Origin: a bacterium
GTDB lineage: Bacteria > UBA3054
Length of the DNA: 11,121 bases
Direction: 5' to 3'
NCBI GenBank assembly: GCA_017538635.1
Contig: JAFYIM010000324.1
Location: forward strand, 1 to 11,121
The notes below the pieces were generated by a model that worked only from the letters and a program-made list of their open reading frames with translations, was not told the DNA's origin and made no database searches. The stretch's first letter is position 1. The number at the start of each line of letters is the position of its first letter. This document shows positions 1 through 7,612 of the stretch, in pieces. Both the position numbers and the translations under genes were made by a program.

Positions 1-847
1 CTAAAGTTTGTTTTTCTAATTTTGTAGGTTGAGTTCCATCAGTTACAGCATAAGCATTATAAGATATGCTGCCAATTTGTCCGCCATTTATATAGACATT
101 TACGCTGGACGCTCCCAAGGAACAAGCTTCGGCGTAAAAAGTGACTAAAGAAATACAATATAAATCTGGACCGTAACGCACAAAATTATGGTTGCTTTTA
201 ACGAACAAGCCGCTTTTCTTTTGGTTCGACCATAATTTTAAATTAGCGCCAGACACACCAACTTCCAGAAAACTATTATCACCCGTATAAACATTAGGCG
301 GATCTAGTTGGAAAGAAAGAGGCAAAAGATCATCATCAGCTATTCCAGATGGATTAATATGATGATAGTCGCCATTAGTGGATTCAACATCATTATCAAT
401 ATTGTAGTGAATAGGAGCGCTATCATTCAGATTGTTGTAATAATTCCCATCTAGACCCTTTCTGCTGATAATACTAATAGTCATAAAAAATGTGGTTACT
501 CCAATCACATAATCCTGCATAACGATTTGATTCAAATTCTTATCAACATAATATACTTCTACGTCAATTAAAATGGCTGTTTGAGCAATGGGCATATCAA
601 AAGTTGTGGTTATTCGACCAGTATATACAACATTAGAGGTAATAATATGTGAAACTGTATCTTCAAAATACCAAACACAATAAATATAGTCGTTGTAGTC
701 GAAATTATTTAAAGTGTATCTGACATTTTGTAACCCGGCCATAACTCAGGTAGGGCCAGAAATATAAGCGTCATTAGGATCGTTGGCAAACAAACAGCCA
801 CTATAGATCATTATTAAAAAAAATAGGAACGACTTTACGAATCTCAT
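1..847 (-). pseudogene. Exported protein of unknown function, interrupted by an in-frame TGA; partial at the left edge
   Basis: Reading down from ATG at 845-847 gives a signal peptide (MRFVKSFLFFLIMIYSGCLFA, residues 1-21; charged start, hydrophobic core, then ANDPND). The frame continues to T33, meets TGA at 746-748 (codon 34), then stays open for 248 more codons to the window edge. The open stretch holds an Asp/Asn-rich segment (about 150-175, with NPSGIADDDLLP) and then a beta-rich segment (LKLWSNQKKSG near 203-213; LYCISLVTFYAEACSLGASS near 229-248; ending in YAVTDG). This layout resembles a module I know from large exported proteins of Lentisphaerae/Verrucomicrobia-type bacteria; that is recall, not a search result. 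The TGA is likeliest a TGG (Trp) codon changed to TGA, because sense coding is kept on both sides. ATG at 740-742, just past the TGA, could restart translation but without a signal peptide. The start lies one base after the stop of the upstream gene, so the two are co-transcribed. AT-rich. Function unknown. Confidence 0.6.
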
Positions 848-848
848 A

Positions 849-2735
849 TTATTTTTTCGTTAAGTTAACGTTGTTGTTCAATACTCTGTTTGTTGCCATA
901 GCCAACGGTATATCATCCAAAGATGGCCATGAGTGAGTTAAAGCGGATAATAAAAGCTCGCTGCCAACAGGGCAATCCGTACTCATCGCTTTTTCAATCG
1001 CCAAATGTTTATCGGCTAAAGAAAAGAAATTGGTAGCAAAATCATCCCAAACTTTTTGTGAAAAGCCAAGCTTTTCGAAATAGCGGCCAACTTCATCGTC
1101 TTTTTTATGCCCAGCGTATTTGACCATTTCCTGAAGATGTTTTAAACAAGAAACCTTGTCTCCTAACGTAAGGCAATAGTTAGCGGCATTCTCGTGACGT
1201 CTGGTTTTGACATAAGCGTAATCTATACTTGGTACATCAACCATGCACAAAGCCAAAGCTTGCTCCGGATGATCCAAATCATTTAAATCCTCAGCAGCCA
1301 TTATATACGAGTAAGAAATATAAGTTAAACATGTTGGATATGTATGCACAACAAGCAAATGCTCGAGGGATTGTTTTAAGGCATCTTCACGAGGAAGATT
1401 GTTAAGTCGCCTGCTTGGCAATTGCTTTAGCATCCTTCCTAAATAAAAATGCGCGGCTCCTATCGTAAAACCGTCCTTGTTTTCTGGCAAGAGAAAAAAT
1501 TTGAGCGCATTAAAACATTTTTCATATTCTCCTTTCCAATAAAGTTTTTCGGCAACCCAATATAATTGTCCTGATACGCCCGGAACCAAGTGTAGTTTCG
1601 AATATTTATCTATGTCTGTCAATTTATCTTCACTATCGCTTAACCTGATTTTCAATTCTTCGATCAAATCGAGAGAATCTATCAAGTCATTCAAAGAAAT
1701 TGTATTGTCGAAACGTTGATTGTGCTCTAGGCCCCACAAGTAAGATAAATTCCTCCTGAGAGCATTCCAATTGATATTGTTTCCTGACAGCTCTGATACT
1801 TTTAAATACAATGAGTTATTTGCCTCTTTATTCATATGTTTTTTGATGTTGCTCCCCTCTTTTACCAATCTTTCCTCTATAATTCGACTTGCCTTCATTG
1901 CTTTTGCTGTCACTATAGTACGCGAACTATCAGGTCCTTGGCGCAGAGCAAGGTTCAACAAACATTTGTGAGTGCTGTCAAGAGTCTCATTATCTGCATC
2001 ATCCGTTGATGAAACCAGCGCATCGATAGCATCCAAAAGATAATTGTTGCGAGTGGCTTGGTTCAATTCTATCCAGCGAATAAGTTTACTAGCTCTATCC
2101 TTGTTTGACAAAGTTATAGTTTTAATCAAATTTAAATAAATCTCAGGTGATAGCATCACATTTCGCGATTGCAATTCTTGTATAAAATCCAACAATTTAC
2201 CAGAATATTCCTGATGTGCGGCTACCCAGTTAACAAGATGAAGGATCTGCGCCTTGTCGTACGGATCATAATTTACGATCTCTTTACAAGCAGCAAAATA
2301 TTCTTTGTTGTTGTTTAAACAAGCTTTGCGATACCTTTGGCTTATGTATTTGTATGAATAGAATATTCTTCCTTTTGATAAAGAATAATTTCTATCCATA
2401 AAGGCTCTTGAAATGATTTTTACTGTTCCTTGCCTTTCACCAGCTTTAACTCTGTAAGCAATATTTAATCCGTCTAGAACAATGCTGTATGGCTCTCCGT
2501 TTATCAAAAAACCATTTGTAGAATCTGGTAATTTTTGATACTCTTTTGCCAACTTTGACGCTGCATCCCATTTATTGTCTTTGGCTAAATTTTCTATTTC
2601 TAAAAAATGCTCAGACCAAGCAACGCTTCCTGTAACCATGGAAGATACCATCCAGACACCGTTTACAATATCTATATTTGGGTAGCATCTAAAACTGGCA
2701 AACAAAAAGAAAAGAAATAACAGGATTTTATTCAT
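849..2735 (-). CDS. Exported alpha-helical (TPR-like) protein of unknown function
   Basis: I do not recognise this 628-residue protein. It begins with a signal peptide (MNKILLFLFFLFASFRC, residues 1-17). The residues before C17 do not fit a good lipobox, so a periplasmic or secreted protein is more likely than a lipoprotein. The rest is mostly helical. Segments near 45-66 (a short helix pair around DNKWDAASKLAKEY), 390-435 (LYWVAEKLYWKGEYEKCFNA, then FTIGAAHFYLGRML), 450-497 and 510-540 look like degenerate tetratricopeptide repeats with small/aromatic spacing. This would suit a protein-binding scaffold; that is inference. No catalytic motif was seen. The start is supported by the signal peptide and by an in-frame TAG four codons upstream; AGGAG ends only one base before the ATG, an unusually short spacing. 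It is the first gene of an AT-rich pair; the interrupted exported-protein gene follows after one base, so the two probably act together. Base composition differs sharply from the GC-rich genes to the right. Confidence 0.8.
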   Translation of the reverse strand: MNKILLFLFFLFASFRCYPNIDIVNGVWMVSSMVTGSVAWSEHFLEIENLAKDNKWDAASKLAKEYQKLPDSTNGFLINGEPYSIVLDGLNIAYRVKAGERQGTVKIISRAFMDRNYSLSKGRIFYSYKYISQRYRKACLNNNKEYFAACKEIVNYDPYDKAQILHLVNWVAAHQEYSGKLLDFIQELQSRNVMLSPEIYLNLIKTITLSNKDRASKLIRWIELNQATRNNYLLDAIDALVSSTDDADNETLDSTHKCLLNLALRQGPDSSRTIVTAKAMKASRIIEERLVKEGSNIKKHMNKEANNSLYLKVSELSGNNINWNALRRNLSYLWGLEHNQRFDNTISLNDLIDSLDLIEELKIRLSDSEDKLTDIDKYSKLHLVPGVSGQLYWVAEKLYWKGEYEKCFNALKFFLLPENKDGFTIGAAHFYLGRMLKQLPSRRLNNLPREDALKQSLEHLLVVHTYPTCLTYISYSYIMAAEDLNDLDHPEQALALCMVDVPSIDYAYVKTRRHENAANYCLTLGDKVSCLKHLQEMVKYAGHKKDDEVGRYFEKLGFSQKVWDDFATNFFSLADKHLAIEKAMSTDCPVGSELLLSALTHSWPSLDDIPLAMATNRVLNNNVNLTKK

Positions 2736-2751
2736 GCTCCTATTCTACAAT

Positions 2752-2781
2752 ATTTTAACCAATAATTCAACTATATATCAA
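2752..2781 (-). promoter_or_regulatory. Probable sigma70-type promoter for the AT-rich exported-protein operon
   Basis: On the minus strand TTGATA (2781-2776) is followed after 18 bases by TAAAAT (2757-2752), about 17 bases before the ATG at 2735. The short leader would carry the AGGAG motif. An alternative pair, TTGAAT then TAGAAT with 17-base spacing, lies slightly downstream but would put the transcript start almost at the ATG. AT-rich DNA makes chance matches common. Confidence 0.4.
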
Positions 2782-2812
2782 AAAAAAAATCGGACGGTAT
2801 ATACCGTCCGAT
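2780..2812 (-). terminator. Factor-independent terminator of manA
   Basis: A perfect 24-base palindrome at 2789-2812 (half-site ATCGGACGGTAT on either strand) forms a hairpin. On the minus strand it is followed by a run of ten T (2789-2780). It lies 28 bases past the manA stop, the right distance and strand to end the manA transcript. Reading from the plus strand the hairpin is followed by AAATTAGA, so it should act in one direction only. Confidence 0.88.
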
Positions 2813-2839
2813 AAATTAGATAAGCTTTTATTTTGCTTT

Positions 2840-3880
2840 TTAGAACTGGCCCTGGGGGTGGGGGGTCATCGCTTGCTTGCGGTCCTCGTTCTTGTCGAAT
2901 TTGCCGCCGAAGACTTCCAGCATGACGCAGTGGGTGGCGGGGACAAGGCTGAAGTCGTAGAGGCAGGCCGGGATGAGAATCGTGTCGCCTGGATGGAACT
3001 CGATGTCCTCGAAGAGGCTGTCCGGGGAGATGATGGTGCCGTGACCTTCCACGTTGCACAAAAGCCTGAACTGGTTGTAAGTGTAGTCATGGATGGGCTC
3101 CCTGAAGGAATACTTGTAGAGAGAGAAGCAGTCGTTCAGGCAGATCTTCGAGCAGAGGCTGTTCAGTTTCACTTCCTTGACGAAATCGTTTTGATCCTGG
3201 AACTTCAGAACGTCCAGGACTTTTTCGATCTGAAGGGGGCGCTTCTCGCCTTTGGCGGGAGTTCTGTTGTAGTCGTAGGCGCGGTAGGTGATGTCGGAAT
3301 TCTGCGCGACTTCGGCGACGATCAAGCCCCTGCCGATGCCGTGAATGGTGCCGGGAGGAACGATGATGGACTGGCCTTTCTCAACGGGGTAGGAGTGGAT
3401 GACTTCCTCGGCGCGGCCTTCCCTGATGGCTTTCTTGGCCTTTTCGGCGGTGACACCGGGCTTGAAGCTTCTTGAGATCCTGGCGTTCGGCTTGGCGTCC
3501 ACGATGTACCAGGCTTCGAATTTGCCGTTGGCGTTCTCGTACTTCATCGCGTAGCGGTCGTCGGGGTGCACCTGGATGGAGAGGGCTTCCTCGGCGTTGA
3601 TGTACTTGAAGACCACCGGGAATCCGGTGTACTGGTACTGGCTGGCCTGGCGGCCGTAGATCTCCTGGGGATAATCCTTGCAGAGCTCAGTGAGGGTCAT
3701 GCCGGCCATAGGGCCTTCCGCGACCGAACTGGTCATGCCGGGCATGTCTATTATCTCGGCGGATTCGCCGACCGGAGAGACGGCGGGCGTCGGACGGTTG
3801 AAGAAACGCGTGAGGCAGCGGCCGCCCCAGGTCTTGGCCCTGTAAACGGGCGAGAACTTCATAGGATAGAAAACTGGCAT
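2840..3880 (-). CDS. manA: Mannose-6-phosphate isomerase, class I (zinc-dependent)
   Basis: Interconverts mannose-6-phosphate and fructose-6-phosphate in the cytoplasm, feeding GDP-mannose and glycan synthesis or mannose use. The 346-residue length fits the short Bacillus-type ManA. Family motifs are in order: KTWGG (16-20), ALSIQVHPDD (99-108), GKFEAW (119-124), PPGTIHGIG (175-183) and SDITYRAYDYNR (195-206). Expected zinc ligands Q103, H105, E122 and H180 are present, as is the active-site arginine R200. The C-terminal third is a cupin-like beta domain with several cysteines (243, 247, 251, 275, 306, 318), which is not typical. The start at 3880 has GAGGAG (3896-3891) ten bases upstream; M7 (MKFSPVYRAKTWGG) is a weaker alternative. 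The gene is transcribed away from tRNA-Ala and ends at a strong hairpin terminator. A link to the downstream surface-glycan genes is plausible but not shown. Confidence 0.93.
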   Translation of the reverse strand: MPVFYPMKFSPVYRAKTWGGRCLTRFFNRPTPAVSPVGESAEIIDMPGMTSSVAEGPMAGMTLTELCKDYPQEIYGRQASQYQYTGFPVVFKYINAEEALSIQVHPDDRYAMKYENANGKFEAWYIVDAKPNARISRSFKPGVTAEKAKKAIREGRAEEVIHSYPVEKGQSIIVPPGTIHGIGRGLIVAEVAQNSDITYRAYDYNRTPAKGEKRPLQIEKVLDVLKFQDQNDFVKEVKLNSLCSKICLNDCFSLYKYSFREPIHDYTYNQFRLLCNVEGHGTIISPDSLFEDIEFHPGDTILIPACLYDFSLVPATHCVMLEVFGGKFDKNEDRKQAMTPHPQGQF

Positions 3881-3909
3881 TTGACTTTTACTCCTCTTTG
3901 TAGTATTAT
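3881..3909 (+). promoter_or_regulatory. Promoter of tRNA-Ala
   Basis: TTGACT at 3881-3886 and TATTAT at 3904-3909 are separated by exactly 17 bases, each matching the sigma70 consensus at five of six positions. The predicted transcript start is near 3916, ten bases before the mature tRNA. The -35 box directly abuts the manA start codon on the opposite strand and the spacer covers the manA ribosome binding site. Confidence 0.75.
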
Positions 3910-3925
3910 TGTCGTCGTTTTCCGT

Positions 3926-4001
<76 letters not shown>

Positions 4002-4005
4002 AATT

Positions 4006-4030
4006 CCATCCCGAGGGGATGGTTTTTTTT
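4006..4030 (+). terminator. Factor-independent terminator of tRNA-Ala
   Basis: CCATCCC (4006-4012) and GGGATGG (4016-4022) form a seven-pair stem with a GAG loop, followed by eight T (4023-4030). It begins four bases after the encoded CCA. On the minus strand the hairpin is followed only by AATTTGG, so it is a poor terminator for thyX. Confidence 0.9.
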
Positions 4031-4046
4031 ATTTTCCGGCTTTGTT

Positions 4047-4742
4047 TCACCAGTGCATTATCTCCGCCACGTGCGGTAGTTTCGGTTTTATAAGCTGTTT
4101 TATGGCCCTGGCGTACTGGACCATCTCCCACTGCGCGCCGGCGTGGTCCCTTATTTCCAGGAAGTGCGCCAGGTTGTGCAGATCGACGGTCGCCCAGAAG
4201 GTCGTCATGACGTTCTGCGTCAAAACTCCCCTGGCCTGCTCGCGGCAGACGCCCTTTTTAAGCAAGGCCTCGTATTCCTTCAAGCTCTGCTCATTGGCGG
4301 CTCTGATCATTTCCCTCGCTTCATTTTGAGCTTCAGGAGACATGGTGTCAAGGGAAGCCTGGCGGTTGTTCTCGCTCTGCGACCTGACCATGGGCGGCAC
4401 GTAGAACTCGATGTCGGTCTCCGTGTAGCGGCGGCTGATCTCGTTGTAGGACCAGGTGCGGTGGCGGTGCCACTGGCTTCTAACGAAGAGCGGACAGTGG
4501 ACGATGAAGGAGAAGACCACGTGCTCAAGAGGGCTCGTGTGGCGGTTCTCCAAGAGGTACTTCATCAGGATGATGTCGCGCTCCGTGATCTCGGAGACGA
4601 ATTTCCCGAATGAGACTCTGGCGGCGTTGACGATCGTCGTCTCGCTTCCCATCATTTCTACAAGGCCGACCCAACCCTGGCCGTCAAGGACCATAACGTG
4701 ATCCTTGGGCGGCGCGTTCACGTTCAATACTGTTTCTGACAT
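4047..4742 (-). CDS. thyX: Flavin-dependent thymidylate synthase
   Basis: Makes dTMP from dUMP using methylenetetrahydrofolate, FAD and NADPH; a cytoplasmic homotetramer in known members. The signature RHRTWSYNEISRRY is at 93-106, fitting RHRx7S with S103. RHTSPLEH (67-74) and the late R-D-H-A-G-A-Q-W-E segment are also typical of ThyX. Length 231 residues fits the family. I chose the ATG at 4742 because GGAG lies eight bases upstream. The frame could extend to a TTG at 4817, but that adds 25 residues with no conserved content and has no ribosome binding site. It is transcribed divergently from the HIT gene. No convincing terminator follows on this strand, so its transcript may run on antisense to tRNA-Ala towards manA. 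No ThyA is seen here. Confidence 0.95.
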   Translation of the reverse strand: MSETVLNVNAPPKDHVMVLDGQGWVGLVEMMGSETTIVNAARVSFGKFVSEITERDIILMKYLLENRHTSPLEHVVFSFIVHCPLFVRSQWHRHRTWSYNEISRRYTETDIEFYVPPMVRSQSENNRQASLDTMSPEAQNEAREMIRAANEQSLKEYEALLKKGVCREQARGVLTQNVMTTFWATVDLHNLAHFLEIRDHAGAQWEMVQYARAIKQLIKPKLPHVAEIMHW

Positions 4743-4775
4743 ATCACACACTCCAAAATTTAATAGGCCAAAACC

Positions 4776-4804
4776 TATCACTTCCATCTTACCATCCCTG
4801 TCAA
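4776..4804 (-). promoter_or_regulatory. Possible thyX promoter
   Basis: On the minus strand a perfect TTGACA (4804-4799) is followed after 17 bases by GTGATA (4781-4776), a weak -10 box. The predicted start, about 27 bases before the thyX ATG, leaves room for the GGAG motif. The poor -10 lowers confidence. Confidence 0.35.
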
Positions 4805-4825
4805 CATCTAACGCCAAACGAATTA

Positions 4826-4834
4826 TGGTAAAAT
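4826..4834 (+). promoter_or_regulatory. Possible extended -10 promoter of the HIT/peptidase/glycan operon
   Basis: TGGTAAAAT contains an extended -10 (TGn) ahead of TAAAAT at 4829-4834. No good -35 box sits 17 bases upstream, which extended -10 promoters tolerate. The transcript would start near 4841, only about six bases before the ATG at 4847. Confidence 0.35.
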
Positions 4835-4846
4835 ATAGAATTAATT

Positions 4847-5398
4847 ATGGATATTGAGAAAGAACTTAATTCGGAGCTGGAAAAGTCCATGAGAAAGGTG
4901 GGCGAAGTCTGGGCTCCCTGGCGAAGCGCTTATATCTCCGGGCCCAGGAAGGACGGGGAATGCGTTTTCTGCGCCAAAGTTAAAGCTCCCCCCTCCTCCG
5001 ACCGCGACAACTTGCTCTTGGAGAGGGGAAAAAAGTGCTTCGTTACGATGAACACCTACCCCTATACGCCGGGGCACGTCCTCATACTCCCCTATACGCA
5101 CGTGGAGACTATCGATGAACTCGACGACGAGACTTACGAGGAGTTCTTCGCACTTTTAAGGAAGTGGCAGGGTATAGTCAAAAAGAGCGTGGGCGCGGGC
5201 GGCCTCAACATCGGCATCAATATGGGCAAGATCGCCGGGGCCGGCATAGCCGAGCATCTGCACATGCACATCGTCCCCCGCTACTTCGGCGACACTAATT
5301 TCATCACCACCTGCGCCGACACAAGGGTGGTCTCCAAATCTTTATTCGACATCTACGATCTTTATATTTCAAACATAACCAAAAGAGAAGAAAAATGA
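4847..5398 (+). CDS. HIT-family hydrolase / AP4A phosphorylase-like protein
   Basis: Cytoplasmic histidine-triad enzyme that probably splits dinucleoside polyphosphates such as AP4A, or related nucleotide conjugates. The triad HLHMHIVPR has H137, H139 and H141. VWAPWRSAYI (21-30), CVFC (39-42, probable zinc pair) and YFGDTNF (146-152) match the AP4A-phosphorylase-like branch of which Rv2613c is the known example; the exact substrate is inferred. Length is 183 residues from the first ATG, but that start has no ribosome binding site. ATG at 4889 (M15, MRKVGEVWAPW) has GGAG twelve bases upstream and would give a more usual N-terminus, so the true protein may be 169 residues. It is the first gene of the operon and overlaps the peptidase gene by four bases (ATGA), implying coupled translation. 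Confidence 0.88.
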   Translation: MDIEKELNSELEKSMRKVGEVWAPWRSAYISGPRKDGECVFCAKVKAPPSSDRDNLLLERGKKCFVTMNTYPYTPGHVLILPYTHVETIDELDDETYEEFFALLRKWQGIVKKSVGAGGLNIGINMGKIAGAGIAEHLHMHIVPRYFGDTNFITTCADTRVVSKSLFDIYDLYISNITKREEK

Positions 5399-6450
5399 AA
5401 AAATCAAGCATGACCTATCTGGAAAAAATGTTGAACGCTCCCAGCCCCACCGGCTATGAAGACGGCGCCAGGAACATTTGGCGCGCCGAAATGAAAGGCG
5501 TGGCCGACAAAGTTTACGGCGACACGCACGGCAACAGCTTCGCCGTTTTGAACGAGAAAGGCAAAAGGAAAGTCATGCTGGCCGGCCATATCGACGAGAT
5601 CGGCTTCCAGGTGCAGTCTATCTGCGACGGCGTCATCAAGTTCCAGCCTCTGGGCGGCTTCGACACGAACATAATCCCCGGCCGCCGCGTCATCATCCAC
5701 ACCGCCAAAGGGCCCCTGCCCGGCGTCATCGGCAAGAAGGCCATCCACCTCATGTCCGCGGACGAAAGAAAGAAGACCACCGAATTCCGCGACATGTGGA
5801 TCGACACCGGCATCTACGATGAAGAGGAACTGAAAGCCGCCGTCGAGATAGGCGACCCCATAACCTACGGCTACACGCTTGAGAAACTGGCCCACGACGT
5901 TTACGTCGGCCGCGGCGTGGACGACAGGATCGGCGCCTTCATCGTCGGCGAAGTTTTGAGAAATCTGAAAGGCAAAGACCTCGGCGACCTCGCGGTCTAT
6001 GCGGTCGCGACCGTCCAGGAAGAGATCGGTTTAAGAGGCGCCGTGACGGCCGCCGGCAGCATCAAGCCTGAGTTCGGCTTCGCGGTGGACGTCTGCCACT
6101 GCCTGATGCCGGGTGTGGGCAAAGACGTTGTGGGCGACGTTACGATGGGCAAAGGCGCCGTCGTGACGAGAGGCCCGAACATCAACCCGAAGCTTTTCGA
6201 CCTCGTCGTGAAGACCGCTGGTAAAAAGAAGATCGCTTTCCAGCGCGACGCGGCCTGCCGCGGCACCGGCACCGACGCCAACGCCATGCAGCTCTCAAGC
6301 GGCGGCGTAGCCTGCCAGCTGATCTCCATCCCCAACCGCTATATGCACACGCCTGTGGAACTCTTCGATATGAAGGACGTGGAATCCGCCATCGCCCTGA
6401 TGACCGAAACGATCCTGGCCGTCGATAAGAAAACCTCTTTTGTAATCTAA
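5395..6450 (+). CDS. M42-family metallo-aminopeptidase
   Basis: Cytoplasmic aminopeptidase of the M42 (glutamyl aminopeptidase / TET / cellulase-M-like) group, expected to trim N-terminal residues from short peptides in a large dodecameric shell. The dinuclear metal site is visible: H65 and D67 in AGHIDEIG, bridging D176 in GRGVDDR, catalytic E209 and ligand E210 in QEEIG, D232 in AVDV, and H318 in RYMHTP. The 351-residue length is normal. The R-D-x-A-C-R-G-T-G-T-D-A-N segment (284-296) is typical of the family. The start ATG lies inside the HIT stop (ATGA overlap), with AAGAGAAG just upstream as a weak ribosome binding site. Its place ahead of sugar genes is odd for a peptidase; no functional link to glycans is shown by the sequence. 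Confidence 0.92.
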   Translation: MKKSSMTYLEKMLNAPSPTGYEDGARNIWRAEMKGVADKVYGDTHGNSFAVLNEKGKRKVMLAGHIDEIGFQVQSICDGVIKFQPLGGFDTNIIPGRRVIIHTAKGPLPGVIGKKAIHLMSADERKKTTEFRDMWIDTGIYDEEELKAAVEIGDPITYGYTLEKLAHDVYVGRGVDDRIGAFIVGEVLRNLKGKDLGDLAVYAVATVQEEIGLRGAVTAAGSIKPEFGFAVDVCHCLMPGVGKDVVGDVTMGKGAVVTRGPNINPKLFDLVVKTAGKKKIAFQRDAACRGTGTDANAMQLSSGGVACQLISIPNRYMHTPVELFDMKDVESAIALMTETILAVDKKTSFVI

Positions 6451-6454
6451 AATA

Positions 6455-7612
6455 ATGAGCGAAACGAAATATCACATTCCCCTCTCTTCCCCCGACATTA
6501 CGGAAAGAGAGATCCAGGCCGTAACGGACGTCATGAAGACCGGAACGCTGTGCTTAGGGCCGAAGCTTCCCGAATTTGAGAAAGCCATCACGGACTACTG
6601 CGGCTCCAAGTACGGCGTGGCCGTCAACTCCGGCACAAGCGGCCTGCACCTGACGGTGCGAGCCCTGGGCCTGAAGCCCGGCGACGAAGTCATCACGACT
6701 TCCTTCTCCTTCATCGCCTCCTCCAACTGCGTCATCTTCGAGGGCGCCAAGCCCGTCTTCATCGACATCGATCCCGTCAACATGAACTTCGATATTGATA
6801 AAATAGAAGGCGCCATCACCGAGAAGACCAAAGCCATCGTGGCGGTGCACGCTTTCGGCATGCCGGTCGATATGGTGAAAGTCATGGAAGTGGCCAAAAA
6901 GCACAACCTCGCCGTCATCGAGGACGCCTGCGAAGCCATCGGCGCCATGATCAAGGACGGAGACAGTTGGAAAATGGCCGGCACCTTCGGCGACTGCGGC
7001 CTCTACGCTTTCTATCCCAACAAGCAGATAACGACAGGCGAAGGCGGCATCATCATAACCGATAATGACGAGATCGCCCGCCTCTGCGTCTCTATGCGCA
7101 ACCAGGGCAGAGACGCCGGCATGGGCTGGCTTGCGCACGCAAGACTTGGCTACAACTACAGGCTCAGCGACATGAGCTGCGCCCTGGGCACCGTCCAGGT
7201 CTCGCGCTTGGGCGAAATACTGCCGAAACGCGCGGAAGTGGCCGCACGCTACACGAAGCTTTTCACGGAAGAGATCCCCGAAATAGTCCTCCCCTGCCCG
7301 GACCCCGAAAACTTGAGAAGAAGCTGGTTCGTTTACGTCATCCAGCTGCCCAAAGCTTACACCGGCGACCAGCGCAACGAGCTAATAACGCACCTGCGCT
7401 CCCTGGGCATCGGCTGCAACCAGTACTTCTCCCCCATCCATCTGCAGCCCTTCTACCAGAAGGAGTACGGCTGGAAGCGCGGAGACCTGCCTGTGACGGA
7501 ATACATGGGCGATCATTCTATGTCCATCCCCTTCTTCAACAAGCTAAAGGAAGAGGACCAGAAGATCGTGGTCTCTGAGATCAAAAAATGGCTTAAGGAA
7601 AACCCGGCCTGA
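6455..7612 (+). CDS. DegT/DnrJ/EryC1/StrS-family sugar aminotransferase
   Basis: PLP-dependent enzyme that aminates a keto-sugar nucleotide, usually at C4 or C3, with glutamate as donor. The 385-residue length is typical. Visible motifs are NSGTSGLHL (58-66, phosphate-binding), IEDACEAIG (155-163, D157 to the PLP ring nitrogen), FYPNKQITTGEGG (186-198, with K190 as the Schiff-base lysine) and GYNYRLSD (232-239). It resembles perosamine/4-amino-sugar synthetases such as PglE and WbpE more than dehydratase members, since the lysine is kept. The 4,6-dehydratase two genes downstream would supply a 4-keto-6-deoxy substrate, making a 4-amino-4,6-dideoxy sugar the best guess; the exact product is not decided by the sequence. 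It starts four bases after the peptidase stop with no evident ribosome binding site, and its TGA overlaps the next ATG by one base. Confidence 0.93.
   Translation: MSETKYHIPLSSPDITEREIQAVTDVMKTGTLCLGPKLPEFEKAITDYCGSKYGVAVNSGTSGLHLTVRALGLKPGDEVITTSFSFIASSNCVIFEGAKPVFIDIDPVNMNFDIDKIEGAITEKTKAIVAVHAFGMPVDMVKVMEVAKKHNLAVIEDACEAIGAMIKDGDSWKMAGTFGDCGLYAFYPNKQITTGEGGIIITDNDEIARLCVSMRNQGRDAGMGWLAHARLGYNYRLSDMSCALGTVQVSRLGEILPKRAEVAARYTKLFTEEIPEIVLPCPDPENLRRSWFVYVIQLPKAYTGDQRNELITHLRSLGIGCNQYFSPIHLQPFYQKEYGWKRGDLPVTEYMGDHSMSIPFFNKLKEEDQKIVVSEIKKWLKENPA

Noticed and set aside
746..748. Genome-wide recoding of TGA (to Trp or Gly)
   Set aside because: TGA ends the HIT, ThyX and aminotransferase genes at the family-expected lengths, so it is a working stop here.
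746..748. Selenocysteine at the TGA
   Set aside because: No recognisable hairpin of the bacterial SECIS kind was seen just downstream, and the context is not that of a redox enzyme.
2858..3475. Long plus-strand frame opposite manA
   Set aside because: It is antisense to a gene with all ManA motifs, and its translation is low-complexity Val/Gly/Asp-rich, as expected from GC-rich codon bias.
4763..4778. Short inverted repeat ATAGG/CCTAT between thyX and the HIT gene, as an operator
   Set aside because: Only five pairs in AT-rich DNA; easily due to chance.
4743..4817. N-terminal extension of thyX from a TTG start
   Set aside because: No ribosome binding site and no conserved content; the ATG at 4742 has a well-placed GGAG.
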